Origin: WLMZ01 sp031367435
GTDB lineage: Bacteria; Actinomycetota; Acidimicrobiia; Acidimicrobiales; Ilumatobacteraceae
Assembly (NCBI GenBank): GCA_031367435.1
Contig: JANLPV010000187.1
Coordinates: forward strand, 13,280 to 77,279
Length of the DNA: 64,000 bases
Reading direction: 5' to 3'
Shown piece after piece: positions 34,603 to 44,030 of the stretch (positions within the stretch are counted from its first letter, which is position 1; each line of letters starts with the position of its first letter). The notes beneath the pieces were generated by a model. It saw only the letters and a program-made list of their open reading frames with translations. It was not told where the DNA came from and ran no database searches. A program made the translations under genes and the position numbers.

Positions 34603-35027
34603 GCGGCACCCTCAACGCTGGATGAGAGCAACGACACAGTGACCGTGCCGGTGACGTGATTACCCAAGCTGTTCGCTCCGACGACTGCCACCACGACCTC
34701 GTTGTCAGCCTTGCTCGTCACTGTGCCAGTGAGCGTCATCGTGTCGCCTGCATAGTTCGGTACGCCGAGACGGATCGATACGTTCTTGATCACCGCGTCG
34801 GGGCCCGCCCAGTCGGTGATGTAGCGACCGATCAGACCGTTCGTGGTGAGAATGTTCATGAAGATGTCCTGCGAACCCTTCTCCTGGGCCAGCGATGGAT
34901 CGTGATGCACGTCTTGGTAATCGCGCGATGCCAACGCGGTCGCAACAATGAGGCTGCGCGACAACGGCAAAGTCAACGATGCGAGCTCATCGCCGACGCT
35001 CACCAGATCGGAGAGCAACGAGGTCAT
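34599..35027 (-). CDS. chsH1: MaoC-like enoyl-CoA hydratase subunit ChsH1
   Basis: A 142-residue single hotdog-domain protein. SRDYQDVHHDPSLAQEKGSQ and DIFMNILTTNGLIGRYITDW, followed by SIRLGVPNYAGDTMTLTGTV, match ChsH1. It forms a heterotetramer with the MaoC domain of ChsH2 and hydrates the C17(20) double bond of the steroid enoyl-CoA. It overlaps the neighbours on both sides by four bases (ATGA), so stoichiometry is probably set by coupled translation. Confidence 0.93.
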   Translation of the reverse strand: MTSLLSDLVSVGDELASLTLPLSRSLIVATALASRDYQDVHHDPSLAQEKGSQDIFMNILTTNGLIGRYITDWAGPDAVIKNVSIRLGVPNYAGDTMTLTGTVTSKADNEVVVAVVGANSLGNHVTGTVTVSLLSSSVEGAA

Positions 35028-36148
35028 CGTCCCTCCTTCGCAATCAGCTCACCAAGACGCGCCAGCTGCGTGCTCCCCGCACCAAGCGTGCACTCGATCT
35101 GCACACCCCAAAGGAAATAGCGGTGAATGGGGTAATCAATGTCTGACCCCATTCCTCCGTGCAAATGCTGGCAGAGATGCACCACCTTCTGCCCGCCTTC
35201 GCTTGCCCAATACTTTGCGATCAGAACCTCTTGACGAGATGGCAGGCCGTGCATCAGACGCCATGCGGCCTGCAGCATGGTGACACGCATTGGTTCGGTA
35301 AGAATGAAGGCGTCGGCGGCCTGATGCCCAACTGCCTGGAAGGTACTCAAGGGTTTGCTGAACTGCAGCCGGTTGCTCGTGTAGATCGCCGTCTGCTCGA
35401 TCGCTGCGGCGCACACCCCAAGCTGCAGCGCACAGAGCCCCACCAATGCTCGTTCGAGCATGAAATGCAACTGTTCATCGCCCTCGCCCGTATCGCCACC
35501 GAGGCGCTCGTCGAACGCAACGACAGTGTCGATGACGAGATGCGCGTGTGGTTGATGATTCGTCGAGTGAATCGGTTCGACGTTCATTCCTGCGCTCGTC
35601 GGGTCGACAATGAACACACCGATTCGGCCGTCGTCTTGTCGTGCAGGCACCAATACGCGTTGCGCGAACTGTGCGAACGGCACCGCTGGCTTGATGCCGC
35701 GCAGGTGCCACCCGGACGCGGTGCGCTCTGCTGTCACGGTGGGGCGCAATGCGTCGTCGGCACCGCGTTCGTTGAGTGCCGCGCTGAGCACGACGTCGCC
35801 CGAACACACACCCGGCAACCATGCCGTTCTTTGCGCTGTGGTACCGAATTCCGCGATCGGCAATGCGCCGAGCACCACCGTGGCCCACAGCGGAACGGGT
35901 GCCACCTGACGGCCCTGCTGCTCGAGCAGAATGCACAGCTCAACGAGACCAAGGCCACTGCCGCCAATATCTTCAGGCAGACACAGACCGAGCAGGTTGG
36001 CATCGGCGAGCGCAGTCCAGAGTTCGCGATCGAAACCATCGCCCGAGCGTTCGACGAACTTCACGCGCTCGACGCTGGCATGGCCTTCGAAAATTTGTCT
36101 GGCAAGGTCGCCGACAACCTTTTGTTCATCGCTGAGATCGAAGTTCAC
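35024..36148 (-). CDS. fadE28: acyl-CoA dehydrogenase, FadE28-like (ChsE subunit)
   Basis: A 374-residue protein. GTG start VNFDLSDEQKVVGDLARQIF, GLCLPEDIGGSGLGLVELCI, RLQFSKPLSTFQAVGHQAAD near residue 265 and HLHGGMGSDIDYPIHRYFLW near 335 resemble mycobacterial FadE28. FadE28 forms with FadE29 the alpha2-beta2 dehydrogenase for the three-carbon steroid side chain. It lies between chsH2 and chsH1, overlapping both by four bases. The partner could be the dehydrogenase at 37086 or the FadE29-like protein at 26442. Confidence 0.88.
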   Translation of the reverse strand: MNFDLSDEQKVVGDLARQIFEGHASVERVKFVERSGDGFDRELWTALADANLLGLCLPEDIGGSGLGLVELCILLEQQGRQVAPVPLWATVVLGALPIAEFGTTAQRTAWLPGVCSGDVVLSAALNERGADDALRPTVTAERTASGWHLRGIKPAVPFAQFAQRVLVPARQDDGRIGVFIVDPTSAGMNVEPIHSTNHQPHAHLVIDTVVAFDERLGGDTGEGDEQLHFMLERALVGLCALQLGVCAAAIEQTAIYTSNRLQFSKPLSTFQAVGHQAADAFILTEPMRVTMLQAAWRLMHGLPSRQEVLIAKYWASEGGQKVVHLCQHLHGGMGSDIDYPIHRYFLWGVQIECTLGAGSTQLARLGELIAKEGR

Positions 36149-37089
36149 GCCTGCACCACCTTGAAGAACGGCAACGACAGTTCGTCGTCGCACTTGCGAA
36201 CCACGAGTTGAACTGATGCGCCAATCTGTAGCTGATCGGCGGTCGTATCGATCGAGTTGGCAACGACTCGCACACCTTCGTCGAGATCCACGAGCAGCAC
36301 CTGATTTGGGTACTCGATGCCCGGAATCTGCGGATAGTGCACCACAACGAAACTGTGGATTGTGCCACCACCGCCAGCCTCGAGGGTATCCCAGACGAGC
36401 GAATGACAGTTTCGGCACATCGGACCCGATGGATGCCGGAGCAGACCGCAGGCGACGCAACGCTGGATGAGCAGTTTGCCCTGTTGCAGACCCTCGAACC
36501 AGAACAACTGGTCGTGGGTCAACGATGGGCGTGGGCGTAGTGCCGTGACAGGCTCGGCCGCGGGCTTCTTTGCAACCGGGCGGAACTTGAGTATTCGAAA
36601 CAGCATCGAACCGACCCGGGTGCCGGTCGCATCAAAGTAATCCTGTCGGGTGGTAATGAAGTGGCCGGTGCCGAGTGCAGTGGTCTTCTCACCAGAAACG
36701 GCATCGATCGCCGTGCGCATCGTGAGGCGATCGCCGGGACGCACATAGCGGTCGTACGTCTGCTCGCAGTTGGTGGCAACCACCGACGTGAATCCGTGCG
36801 ACTCCACCGCTTTGGTGAGTTGGCTATAGGGGTTCGTCTCGTTCTCGTCGCGACCCTCGCCAAATGGTCGCATCACCCACGCCTGCAACATCGTGGGCGG
36901 CGCCACGAGGCCGCCGTGAACCGACGCCTCGGCGGCGGCCTGATCGAGATAGATGGGGTTCTTGTCACCCATTGCCTCGCACCAGTGACGCACCATCGGC
37001 ACGTTTACTTCGTCGGGAGCAATCGCCAACACACCGATCTCGCGGCCGACGAAGGTTTGCAGAAGGTCGTCGTATTCGGTCGTTGTCAT
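36145..37089 (-). CDS. chsH2: ChsH2: MaoC-like hydratase fused to DUF35 (OB-fold/zinc ribbon)
   Basis: A 314-residue two-domain protein. The N-terminal hotdog domain (residues about 10-165) contains WCEAMGDKNPIYLD and HGGLVAPPTMLQAWVMRPFG. The C-terminal DUF35 (about 190-314) has a zinc ribbon CVACGLLRHPSGPMCRNC followed by an OB fold. The first domain works with ChsH1 as enoyl-CoA hydratase. The DUF35 domain docks and activates Ltp2, channelling the product. Stop overlaps the FadE28-like GTG, and its start overlaps the upstream dehydrogenase stop. Confidence 0.95.
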   Translation of the reverse strand: MTTTEYDDLLQTFVGREIGVLAIAPDEVNVPMVRHWCEAMGDKNPIYLDQAAAEASVHGGLVAPPTMLQAWVMRPFGEGRDENETNPYSQLTKAVESHGFTSVVATNCEQTYDRYVRPGDRLTMRTAIDAVSGEKTTALGTGHFITTRQDYFDATGTRVGSMLFRILKFRPVAKKPAAEPVTALRPRPSLTHDQLFWFEGLQQGKLLIQRCVACGLLRHPSGPMCRNCHSLVWDTLEAGGGGTIHSFVVVHYPQIPGIEYPNQVLLVDLDEGVRVVANSIDTTADQLQIGASVQLVVRKCDDELSLPFFKVVQA

Positions 37090-38306
37090 CGTCCACTTCC
37101 TCGGGTTTCACGCCACGGTAGATCGCGATCGGTGGCAGGTTCACGCGGCAGACCAAGCGCACGCTCGCCAATCACGTTGCCCTGGATTTCATCGGTACCA
37201 CCACCGAGACGCACCGCGTATTGACCACAGAAGGTTTGTTGCCACAGGCCATCGTCGAGCGCGGATTCGCCCCACAGCACACCATTCGCGCCTTGGATGG
37301 TGAGCGCCAGCGCTGTGGTCTGTGCCCAATGACGCGCGTAGAACAGCTTCATGGTGCTGGCCACCACACCCGGCATCTCACCACGGCTAATCGAAGTACG
37401 CATGCGGTAGCCCATGTATTGCAGCACGGCCGCACGCGAGTGCGCCTTGGCGATGCCCTGGCGCACGATTGGATCGGCGGTGCGGCCAAAGTGGCGTGCC
37501 ATCTCGATGAGTTCCTGCATACTCCACGCCGTGTTGCCGCCGCCGATAAGCGCCCGTTCGTTCGACAGCGTTGTGTGCGCGATCTTCCAACCGGCGTTCA
37601 CTTCGCCAACCACGTTCGCAACGGGAATGCGCACGTCGGTGAGAAACACTTCGTTGAAATGGGCAACACCGGTGATCTGGCGCAACGGCCGCACCTCAAT
37701 GCCAGGTGAGCGCATGTCGAGGATGAAGTACGTGATGCCCGCGTGCTTGGGTGCGTCGGGATTACTGCGCGCGAGCAGAATTGCGTACTCGCTGTGCTGA
37801 GCACCCGACGTCCAGACCTTCTGACCGTTGATCACCCACTCGCTGCCATCGAGCACGGCGCGGGTGCCGAGATTTGCCAAGTCGCTTCCTGCCTCGGGCT
37901 CGCTGAACAATTGGCACCACACTTCGTCACCGCGCAGCATCGCATCGAGGTGGCCGCGCTGCGCATCTGTTCCGTGCATCATCAGGGTGGGTGCGACCAT
38001 GCCATGAGCAACAGCGAAGGCACCTACGGACACGTCGAATTTGTTCTGCTCCTCGGCGAAGATCGAAGCCTGCCACGGCATACCACCGCGGCCGCCGAAC
38101 TGCTTGGGCCACGTGAGGCCTGCCCAGCCACCGTCGTACAACACACGTTGCCAATGCCGACACGCCTGCGCGTGTACGTCTTGCTCGGCATCGGTGGACG
38201 ACTGCTTGTGCCGTTTGGCCGGATCACGCCGCGCGGCGTTCTGCTCGAGCCATGCCCGCGCCTCAGCCCGAAACGCTGCTTCTTGCGCCGAGTCGCCAAT
38301 GTCCAT
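37086..38306 (-). CDS. acyl-CoA dehydrogenase (alpha-type)
   Basis: A 406-residue full-length acyl-CoA dehydrogenase. GWAGLTWPKQFGGRGGMPWQ, LFSEPEAGSDLANLGTRAVL near residue 133, KVWTSGAQHSEYAILLARSN near 165 and GGGTDEIQGNVIGERALGLP at the C-terminus are diagnostic. It is the first strongly coupled gene of the chs block, overlapping chsH2. It may be the FAD-binding partner of the FadE28-like subunit; mycobacteria use FadE29 in this position, which this protein does not closely resemble. Confidence 0.9.
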   Translation of the reverse strand: MDIGDSAQEAAFRAEARAWLEQNAARRDPAKRHKQSSTDAEQDVHAQACRHWQRVLYDGGWAGLTWPKQFGGRGGMPWQASIFAEEQNKFDVSVGAFAVAHGMVAPTLMMHGTDAQRGHLDAMLRGDEVWCQLFSEPEAGSDLANLGTRAVLDGSEWVINGQKVWTSGAQHSEYAILLARSNPDAPKHAGITYFILDMRSPGIEVRPLRQITGVAHFNEVFLTDVRIPVANVVGEVNAGWKIAHTTLSNERALIGGGNTAWSMQELIEMARHFGRTADPIVRQGIAKAHSRAAVLQYMGYRMRTSISRGEMPGVVASTMKLFYARHWAQTTALALTIQGANGVLWGESALDDGLWQQTFCGQYAVRLGGGTDEIQGNVIGERALGLPREPATDRDLPWRETRGSGR

Positions 38307-38309
38307 CGT

Positions 38310-39452
38310 TCAGATTCCCGGAACCGAGGAGTCGGGGCCAAGCTGCGCGACTCGCTGACGGGTGGTGCTGTGTACTGGGTCTTTGTCGAACTCGGGCAAC
38401 ACGTACTTGCCGAACGTTTCGTACGCCTCGGTCGCGTCGTCGAGCGACACGTCGGTAGCGAACGTACCGAACGCGATCTGATCGGCACCGATGGCCTCAT
38501 ACCGCTTGAGCGCGGCGATGGCTTCCTCTGGTGAGCCCACTGCGACAATGCCCTGCTTGATGGCGTACTCGAGGTGTTCGGGTTTTGGCGGCGGCGGGAT
38601 GTTGGGCCACTTCGGCTGGCCATCGGAGATGGGGAAGCTATCGAGGTACTTGAGCAGCAATGCCGTGTGGTAATTGCCTCGGTTGTTCAAAGAAATTTCG
38701 CGCGCTCGCTGTCCGTCCTCGAGCACCATCATGTCGGTGGTGACCATGATGTTGTTGTTCACGTAACCACCCACCGGCTCGGCCTTTTCGATGGTCTTCT
38801 TGTATATCTCTATCAATGGGGCAAGCGTGTCGGGTGTACCGAGCGTGAAGCACAACACCCCGAGACCAAGCCGCGCCGCTTTTTCAAAGGTTCCGGGTGA
38901 GCCAGCGGCAACCCAAATGGGCGGATGCGGATTGGTGTAGGGCTTGGGCAACACGTTGCGCCGCGGCATCTTGAAGAACTTGCCATCGAAAGGTCCGTAC
39001 TCACCTGCACCCATCATCTTGATGATCTCGGGAAGGGTCTCGTCGTACATTTCGCGGGTGACATCCATCGTGTCGATGTTGAATCCGAACACCTCCGTGG
39101 ACGACGATCCGCGACCAGTGCCCCATTCGAATCGGCCCTGACCGAGATGATCGAGCATTGCGACCTTCTCAGCTACGCGTGATGGGGGCGACACGTTTGG
39201 CGTGATGTTGATGATGCCTGAGCCGATGTGAATGTTCTTCGTGCGAGCTAGCGCGTAGGCCATAAACGCTTCGCTGGCGGAGAGGTGCGAATACTCATCA
39301 AGGAAGTGATGCTCACTGGCCCACGCGTACTTGAAGCCAACGCGGTCGGCGACTTCGATAATGGCCAGTTCTTCACGAAGCACGTCGTGTTCTGTGCGCG
39401 CCTCGCGCCGATGAATCGGGTGATACATCTGATTGAACAGACCGAATTCCAT
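38310..39452 (-). CDS. luciferase-like (LLM class) oxidoreductase, FMN/alkanal-type
   Basis: A 380-residue protein longer than the F420 enzymes here. MEFGLFNQMYHPIHRR, YAWASEHHFLDEYSH near residue 43, RFEWGTGRGSSSTEVFGF near 108 and PPIWVAAGSPGTFEKAARLG near 172 resemble the bacterial luciferase alpha group, which uses FMNH2 and oxygen. The gene ends three bases before the acyl-CoA dehydrogenase ATG (38306), so it is part of the chs operon. Mycobacterial chs operons lack such a gene at this place. Possible Baeyer-Villiger or hydroxylating role, unproven. Confidence 0.87.
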   Translation of the reverse strand: MEFGLFNQMYHPIHRREARTEHDVLREELAIIEVADRVGFKYAWASEHHFLDEYSHLSASEAFMAYALARTKNIHIGSGIINITPNVSPPSRVAEKVAMLDHLGQGRFEWGTGRGSSSTEVFGFNIDTMDVTREMYDETLPEIIKMMGAGEYGPFDGKFFKMPRRNVLPKPYTNPHPPIWVAAGSPGTFEKAARLGLGVLCFTLGTPDTLAPLIEIYKKTIEKAEPVGGYVNNNIMVTTDMMVLEDGQRAREISLNNRGNYHTALLLKYLDSFPISDGQPKWPNIPPPPKPEHLEYAIKQGIVAVGSPEEAIAALKRYEAIGADQIAFGTFATDVSLDDATEAYETFGKYVLPEFDKDPVHSTTRQRVAQLGPDSSVPGI

Positions 39453-39592
39453 GGACCGAACCCCTCGTGACCCCTACGCCGAGCGCGCGCCTACGCGCGA
39501 CTCCGAGATCGTAACCTAATCGAACGGGCGGTAATGAATGGCATTAGAACAGGACAACGAGAACACGTCGTGATGCAGAGTCGGGATCGAGA

Positions 39593-40822
39593 TCAGCCCA
39601 GCGCACCAGAGACACGCAACGCTGCCAGGCGATCGTCGGTGTAGCCGAGCACGCGCTGCAACACCTCGTCGGTGTGTTCGCCAACTGTGGGTGCAATAGT
39701 CGGTACAGGTGCCTCATCACCATCAAGATGCAAAGGAAACATCAACTGCTCGCAGCCTGTCTGTTGCATCGTTGTCCATGTGAAACGATCCTCGAACTGC
39801 GGATCGGTGATCACCGTCTGGGGCGTATTCACTGGAGCAATGGTGGTGTTGTGTTCGCTGGCGAACTGCAGCCACTCAGCAGACGTGCGAGTGCGAAAGA
39901 TGTCGCGTAGCTCGCTGTGCAACGCAAGGTTGCCACGTGCGTGATCGGCATATTGGCTGCCGGGATACAACGCGAACAGATCTTCACGACCGATCCCCCT
40001 GCAGAAGTTCTTCCAGAACGACTGCTCGCTCGCCATGAACAGCACATGGCCGTCGGACGATTCGTAGAACTGATAGCGCACGCCCTCCCACATGCCGCCC
40101 AGACCCGGCTTGCGACGCTCGTAGTTATCGCTGGCATTGCCCGTCACGACATCGGCGGGTTGTTCGTACGACTTCCAGCTTTCGATGCGGTACCAATCGA
40201 AATACGCGGCGGCATCACTCTGCGCGATCTCCATGTAGGCGCCCTTGCCGGTGGTGCGCGCCCTCACGAGAGCGGCAAGCACAGCCATTGCACCGAACGC
40301 CGGCCCAGCAGTGATGCCAATGTTGGTTTGATCGGGTGTGCGACAAAACCCGTCAGCATCGAGCACCGGGTTGATCTGCCCGGCCCATGAATCGAACGCC
40401 ACACCGTGGGCGGGAAGATCGCGATACGGCCCAGTAGCTCCGTAGCCGCTGATACTGCAGAACACGATCGATGGGTTGATCTCGAGGAGGCGTTGGTGGG
40501 TGAATCCGCGCTTGTCGAGGAACCCTGGTCGCATGGCTTCGATGATGACGTCGGACTGGGCGATCAGCTCCTCGAACACCTGCATCGCCTCAGCGGTCTT
40601 GAGGTCGAGCACGATCGACTGCTTGCCGCGGTTGATGTGTAGATGCATCAACGACGTGCCCTCCACTATGGGCCAGGTCATCTGACGCACGTAATCGCCA
40701 GATGGTGCTTCGATCTTGATCACCTCGGCCCCAAAATCAACAAGGTGCCCGGCGAGCGCGGCGGGACCTAACAACGACAGGTCCAGTACCCGAACTCCCG
40801 CGAGCAAACCGCTACCCGACAT
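39593..40822 (-). CDS. CaiB/BaiF (type III) CoA-transferase
   Basis: A 409-residue family III CoA-transferase. LAGVRVLDLSLLGPAALAGH, DFGAEVIKIEAPSGDYVR, NRGKQSIVLDLKT near residue 70 and GVAFDSWAGQINPVLDADG near 145 are typical. The catalytic Asp lies near residue 165-180 (RTPDQTN region), but I cannot fix it without alignment. It differs from the racemase-type relative at 49898. ATG at 40822 (MSGSGLLAG) is preferred; GTG at 40831 is possible. It probably activates a steroid acid by transferring CoA. It is separated by 140 bp from the operon downstream. Confidence 0.88.
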   Translation of the reverse strand: MSGSGLLAGVRVLDLSLLGPAALAGHLVDFGAEVIKIEAPSGDYVRQMTWPIVEGTSLMHLHINRGKQSIVLDLKTAEAMQVFEELIAQSDVIIEAMRPGFLDKRGFTHQRLLEINPSIVFCSISGYGATGPYRDLPAHGVAFDSWAGQINPVLDADGFCRTPDQTNIGITAGPAFGAMAVLAALVRARTTGKGAYMEIAQSDAAAYFDWYRIESWKSYEQPADVVTGNASDNYERRKPGLGGMWEGVRYQFYESSDGHVLFMASEQSFWKNFCRGIGREDLFALYPGSQYADHARGNLALHSELRDIFRTRTSAEWLQFASEHNTTIAPVNTPQTVITDPQFEDRFTWTTMQQTGCEQLMFPLHLDGDEAPVPTIAPTVGEHTDEVLQRVLGYTDDRLAALRVSGALG

Positions 40823-40870
40823 GATCGACACCCAACATTTTCACTCCCGTTTCCACGGCAACCCGTTGAT

Positions 40871-41857
40871 TCACGACGCGCCAGGCAAGCGCGTCAATAC
40901 ATCATGTTCAAACAATCGCAACCCGCGCCAAGCCAGATCGGGAGGAATTCCGCCAAGGAGCGGATGCAGCAGCACAAACGCATACGGGCCGGCCTCCTCG
41001 ATCTCGCCCAACAGCAACTCGGGCGTGAGCACTCGGTACATCGCCCGATCACGCACAGTTGCGACATCGGCGGCGGGTTCATACATGCCCTCAAGGCCGG
41101 CATCACGCATCCAGCGGCCATACGCGTTGGTTTCGTGCAGGAAGTACTCACCCACGTCGCGCCAACCCTGCTCGACGTCATGGCACAGATAGAAGTTTGC
41201 GATACCTGCGCCCATGTATGGCCCAGGATCGGGCTTGCCGAGCGAAATGCGCTCGTCGCGGAAGAAGATCCACACGTCCGGAAGCGACGGAACAAAACCG
41301 TCGGCAATGCGCGCCGCGCGGTGCGCCGCAGCGCGGCTGCTACCGCCAAGTGACAGCGACGGGCCGCCCGCACGATCGGGCGCGGGGGTGACGCGCACCG
41401 ATCGACCGTCATGCACGAACTCTTCGCCCGTCCATGCGTGGCGCAGAACATGCAGGGCAGCCGTCGTGCGTGCTGCACGATCCGACAGCGGTACCGCAAA
41501 CATGTCGAACTCATCGGCGACGTATCCGTTGGCAAGTACGAGGTCGAGGCGTCCACCGCTGATGAGATCGACGACGGCCGCGTCCTCCGCCAACCGAAGC
41601 GGATCGTGCAGCGGCGCCACCACCGCCGAGATCATGATTCGCAATGACTTCGTACGAGCCGCGACTGCCGCTGCCATGATGAGCGGGCTGGGCAGGTAGC
41701 CGTCGTCGCTACCGTGATGCTCGGACAGCACGAGGAGCAAGCCTGCGAGTTCATCGGCCCACTGCGCCATATCTAGGCCTGCGCGATAACGCTCCGTCAT
41801 TGAGGTGTGCGCCTGCGCGGGATTACGAAAGTCGAAACGCAGTCCGAAAAATGCCAC
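40871..41857 (-). CDS. luciferase-like (LLM class) oxidoreductase
   Basis: A 328-residue LLM protein. It shows FGLRFDFRNPAQAHT, VLSEHHGSDDGYLPSPL near residue 43, GRLDLVLANGYVADEFDMF near 102 and PSLSLGGSSRAAAHRAARIA near 165. GTG at 41857 is preceded by AAAAGGGG ten bases upstream. It lies 48 bp before the CoA-transferase and is likely co-transcribed with it. It diverges from the YihY gene with 87 bp between. Cofactor (FMN or F420) cannot be decided. Confidence 0.87.
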   Translation of the reverse strand: MAFFGLRFDFRNPAQAHTSMTERYRAGLDMAQWADELAGLLLVLSEHHGSDDGYLPSPLIMAAAVAARTKSLRIMISAVVAPLHDPLRLAEDAAVVDLISGGRLDLVLANGYVADEFDMFAVPLSDRAARTTAALHVLRHAWTGEEFVHDGRSVRVTPAPDRAGGPSLSLGGSSRAAAHRAARIADGFVPSLPDVWIFFRDERISLGKPDPGPYMGAGIANFYLCHDVEQGWRDVGEYFLHETNAYGRWMRDAGLEGMYEPAADVATVRDRAMYRVLTPELLLGEIEEAGPYAFVLLHPLLGGIPPDLAWRGLRLFEHDVLTRLPGAS

Positions 41858-41944
41858 TGCTCGTCATCCCCTTTTTTAGCAGCTGATTGCTGAGGTCGTT
41901 GTACTCGAGTCATCGTCGCGCCCGAAGGTGGCAAGATAGACCAA

Positions 41945-42904
41945 ATGAGCGAGGTGTTCCCACCCCCTGTGCCGCCGCGCGACGATCGTTGGCACCAACG
42001 CAAGGAACGATTCATCGCGCTTCGCGCCGTCAGCATCCCGGCGTCGATCGTGCAACGCTTCTTTCACATCGACGGTATTCGCAAGGCGATGTTGATGACG
42101 TTCAACCTCTTCATCTCCGTGGTGCCCCTCATCATCATCACGTTCGCGTTTGTGTCACGACTGCGTAACCGCATCTCATTGAGCCAGGTCTTCATTGAAC
42201 AATTCCGCCTGCACGGCGCGACCGCCCTCGTAGTTCGCCAGGCGTTTCCGCCCACGAGCAACATCGTGAAGATGGCGTCGGTCATCGTCGTGGTGTCGTT
42301 CGGACTCAGTGGATTCGACGTCGCGTCGGTGTTTCAACGCACCTTCGCCGAAGCGTGGGGCGTCCCGAAGGTGAACGGGTGGCGAGGTCCGCTTCGTGGA
42401 GCAATTTGGTTTGTCGCTGTTTTCGCTACCTTCGGCTTGAGTCAGTTGGCTCAGCGCATACCCGTCCGTAAGGGTGGTTGGGCCTACCTGATTGTGATCC
42501 CCTTGGTCATGGTCTTGCATTACCTGTTCTGGCTGATCACACCACGGCTGATGCTCACAAAGCGGCTAGCCGGACGCGACCTGCGCCTCGGCGCCATCTT
42601 GGGCATGATTGCGAGCACCGTGTTGTGGGTGTTGTCGCTCATCATCTTGCCCGGCTGGTTCAGTTGGTATGGCCAGGGTTTTGGAGCCGTTGGCATTGCG
42701 CTTGCCTTACTGAGTTGGACCTACGTGGTCGCCATCGTCTGGGTGGTGATCGTCGTCATTTCCGCAATCATGTGGGAGCGTTCAGCGCCAATCGACGATG
42801 TCGTCGATATGGCCGAGCCCGACCAGTCCGCACCGTTGTCCTTGCCCCTACCGTTCACGCGTTCGTCGGCACAAGCGAGCGTGTCACCGACGAACCCGGG
42901 GTAA
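41945..42904 (+). CDS. YihY/BrkB-family inner membrane protein
   Basis: A 319-residue polytopic membrane protein. Hydrophobic segments lie near residues 50-72 (NLFISVVPLIIITFAFV), 115-135, 150-168, 178-200, 215-235 and 240-275, giving about six helices, as in YihY/YhjD. The WFSWYGQGFGAVGIALALLS region is characteristic. Function in the family is unsettled; a transport role has been proposed. ATG at 41945 is preceded by GAAGGTGG. It is the only plus-strand gene between two minus-strand catabolic blocks, and its 3' end overlaps the next gene by 21 bp. Confidence 0.87.
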   Translation: MSEVFPPPVPPRDDRWHQRKERFIALRAVSIPASIVQRFFHIDGIRKAMLMTFNLFISVVPLIIITFAFVSRLRNRISLSQVFIEQFRLHGATALVVRQAFPPTSNIVKMASVIVVVSFGLSGFDVASVFQRTFAEAWGVPKVNGWRGPLRGAIWFVAVFATFGLSQLAQRIPVRKGGWAYLIVIPLVMVLHYLFWLITPRLMLTKRLAGRDLRLGAILGMIASTVLWVLSLIILPGWFSWYGQGFGAVGIALALLSWTYVVAIVWVVIVVISAIMWERSAPIDDVVDMAEPDQSAPLSLPLPFTRSSAQASVSPTNPG

Positions 42905-44029
42905 CCCGAGGTGTCGTTCAGCGATGTTGTTGCGAAGGATCTCGCTGGTGCCTCCGTAGATGGTGGTGACCGGCGAGTGTCTGGCGTCGTACTCGATGAA
43001 TCCATCGGCGGCTGCGCCTGATTGCCCGAACTGCAGCAGGCCCTGAGCCCCGGCCATCTCCTGACACCATCGCGACGCTTGTTGATAGGCCTCACTCGCG
43101 AAGAGTTTGGTCATCGATCCTTCGAGGCCCGGCAAACCACCCGATGCAGCAATCCACGCTGACCGTTGGGTGAGCAATGCAGCGACGTGATTGTCGATGG
43201 CCACGCGCACCAACGTTTCGCGAACCGCTGACTCCTCAATTCGTCCTGAGTCCTGCGCCCATCGCATGGTGTGGCGCAGCAATGGCACCCCAGGGTTCGT
43301 GCCTCCCATCACGCCGCGCTCGAACGAGAGGGCGATACTCATTACCTTCCAGCCGCCGTTGACATCGCCGAGCACGCACTCGTCGCCGACGCGCACGTCG
43401 TCGTAGAAGGTTGCGTTCGTTCGCTCGGTCGCCATCGTGTGCACTGGATCAACCCGAACACCGGGCGTGTCCATTGGCAGCAAGAACATCGTCAGACCGC
43501 GGTGACGCGGCAATGAGGTGTCGGTGCGCGCCAGCAAGATCACCCAGCGAGCCTCGTGCGCCATTGTGGTCCACATCTTTGCGCCGTTGATCACCCACTG
43601 GTCACCGTCGCGTTCGGCCCGAGTTGTCAACGACGCGAGATCACTACCAGCGTCGGCCTCGCTGTATCCCAAGCAAATGAGCGCTTCGCCTGAGGTGACG
43701 GCTGGAATGACCGCTGCCTTCTGGGCAGGTGTACCGACGTGATGCACGACGCCGGCGATCATTACCGCCATGGCCAATGCGTCGAGCGGCGCACCGGCCT
43801 TTTCCATTTCGTTGAAGAGCACCCAGAGTTCAATCGGGTCGCCGGCACCGAGTCCCGGAACAGCGCGTTCGATCAGGCCCGCAGCGGCGAGCGCGCGGTT
43901 GAGCTCAGGATTGTTGAACGTGCCACTCGTGTGTTGACGCAGCATAGTTTCTGCCGTGTGATGCGTGGCCACAATGGACCGCACCTGATCACGGTATGTC
44001 TGCACGGCCGAGGGAAGCGAAAAATCCAT
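42884..44029 (-). CDS. acyl-CoA dehydrogenase (alpha-type)
   Basis: A 381-residue acyl-CoA dehydrogenase. LICLGYSEADAGSDLASLTT near residue 122, KMWTTMAHEARWVILLARTD, GGWKVMSIALSFERGVMGGT near 225 and TTIYGGTSEILRNNIAERHL near the C-terminus are diagnostic. It begins one base after the stop of the shorter dehydrogenase at 44031, a typical alpha/beta pair. It is the last gene of the operon beginning at 49809. Substrate not deducible. Confidence 0.9.
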   Translation of the reverse strand: MDFSLPSAVQTYRDQVRSIVATHHTAETMLRQHTSGTFNNPELNRALAAAGLIERAVPGLGAGDPIELWVLFNEMEKAGAPLDALAMAVMIAGVVHHVGTPAQKAAVIPAVTSGEALICLGYSEADAGSDLASLTTRAERDGDQWVINGAKMWTTMAHEARWVILLARTDTSLPRHRGLTMFLLPMDTPGVRVDPVHTMATERTNATFYDDVRVGDECVLGDVNGGWKVMSIALSFERGVMGGTNPGVPLLRHTMRWAQDSGRIEESAVRETLVRVAIDNHVAALLTQRSAWIAASGGLPGLEGSMTKLFASEAYQQASRWCQEMAGAQGLLQFGQSGAAADGFIEYDARHSPVTTIYGGTSEILRNNIAERHLGLPRVRR

Positions 44030-44030
44030 G

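Noticed and set aside
39532..39546. Short inverted repeat TAATG-N5-CATTA between the LLM and CoA-transferase genes
   Set aside because: Only five-base arms; expected by chance at this scale, and unlike the TCTGACG operator.
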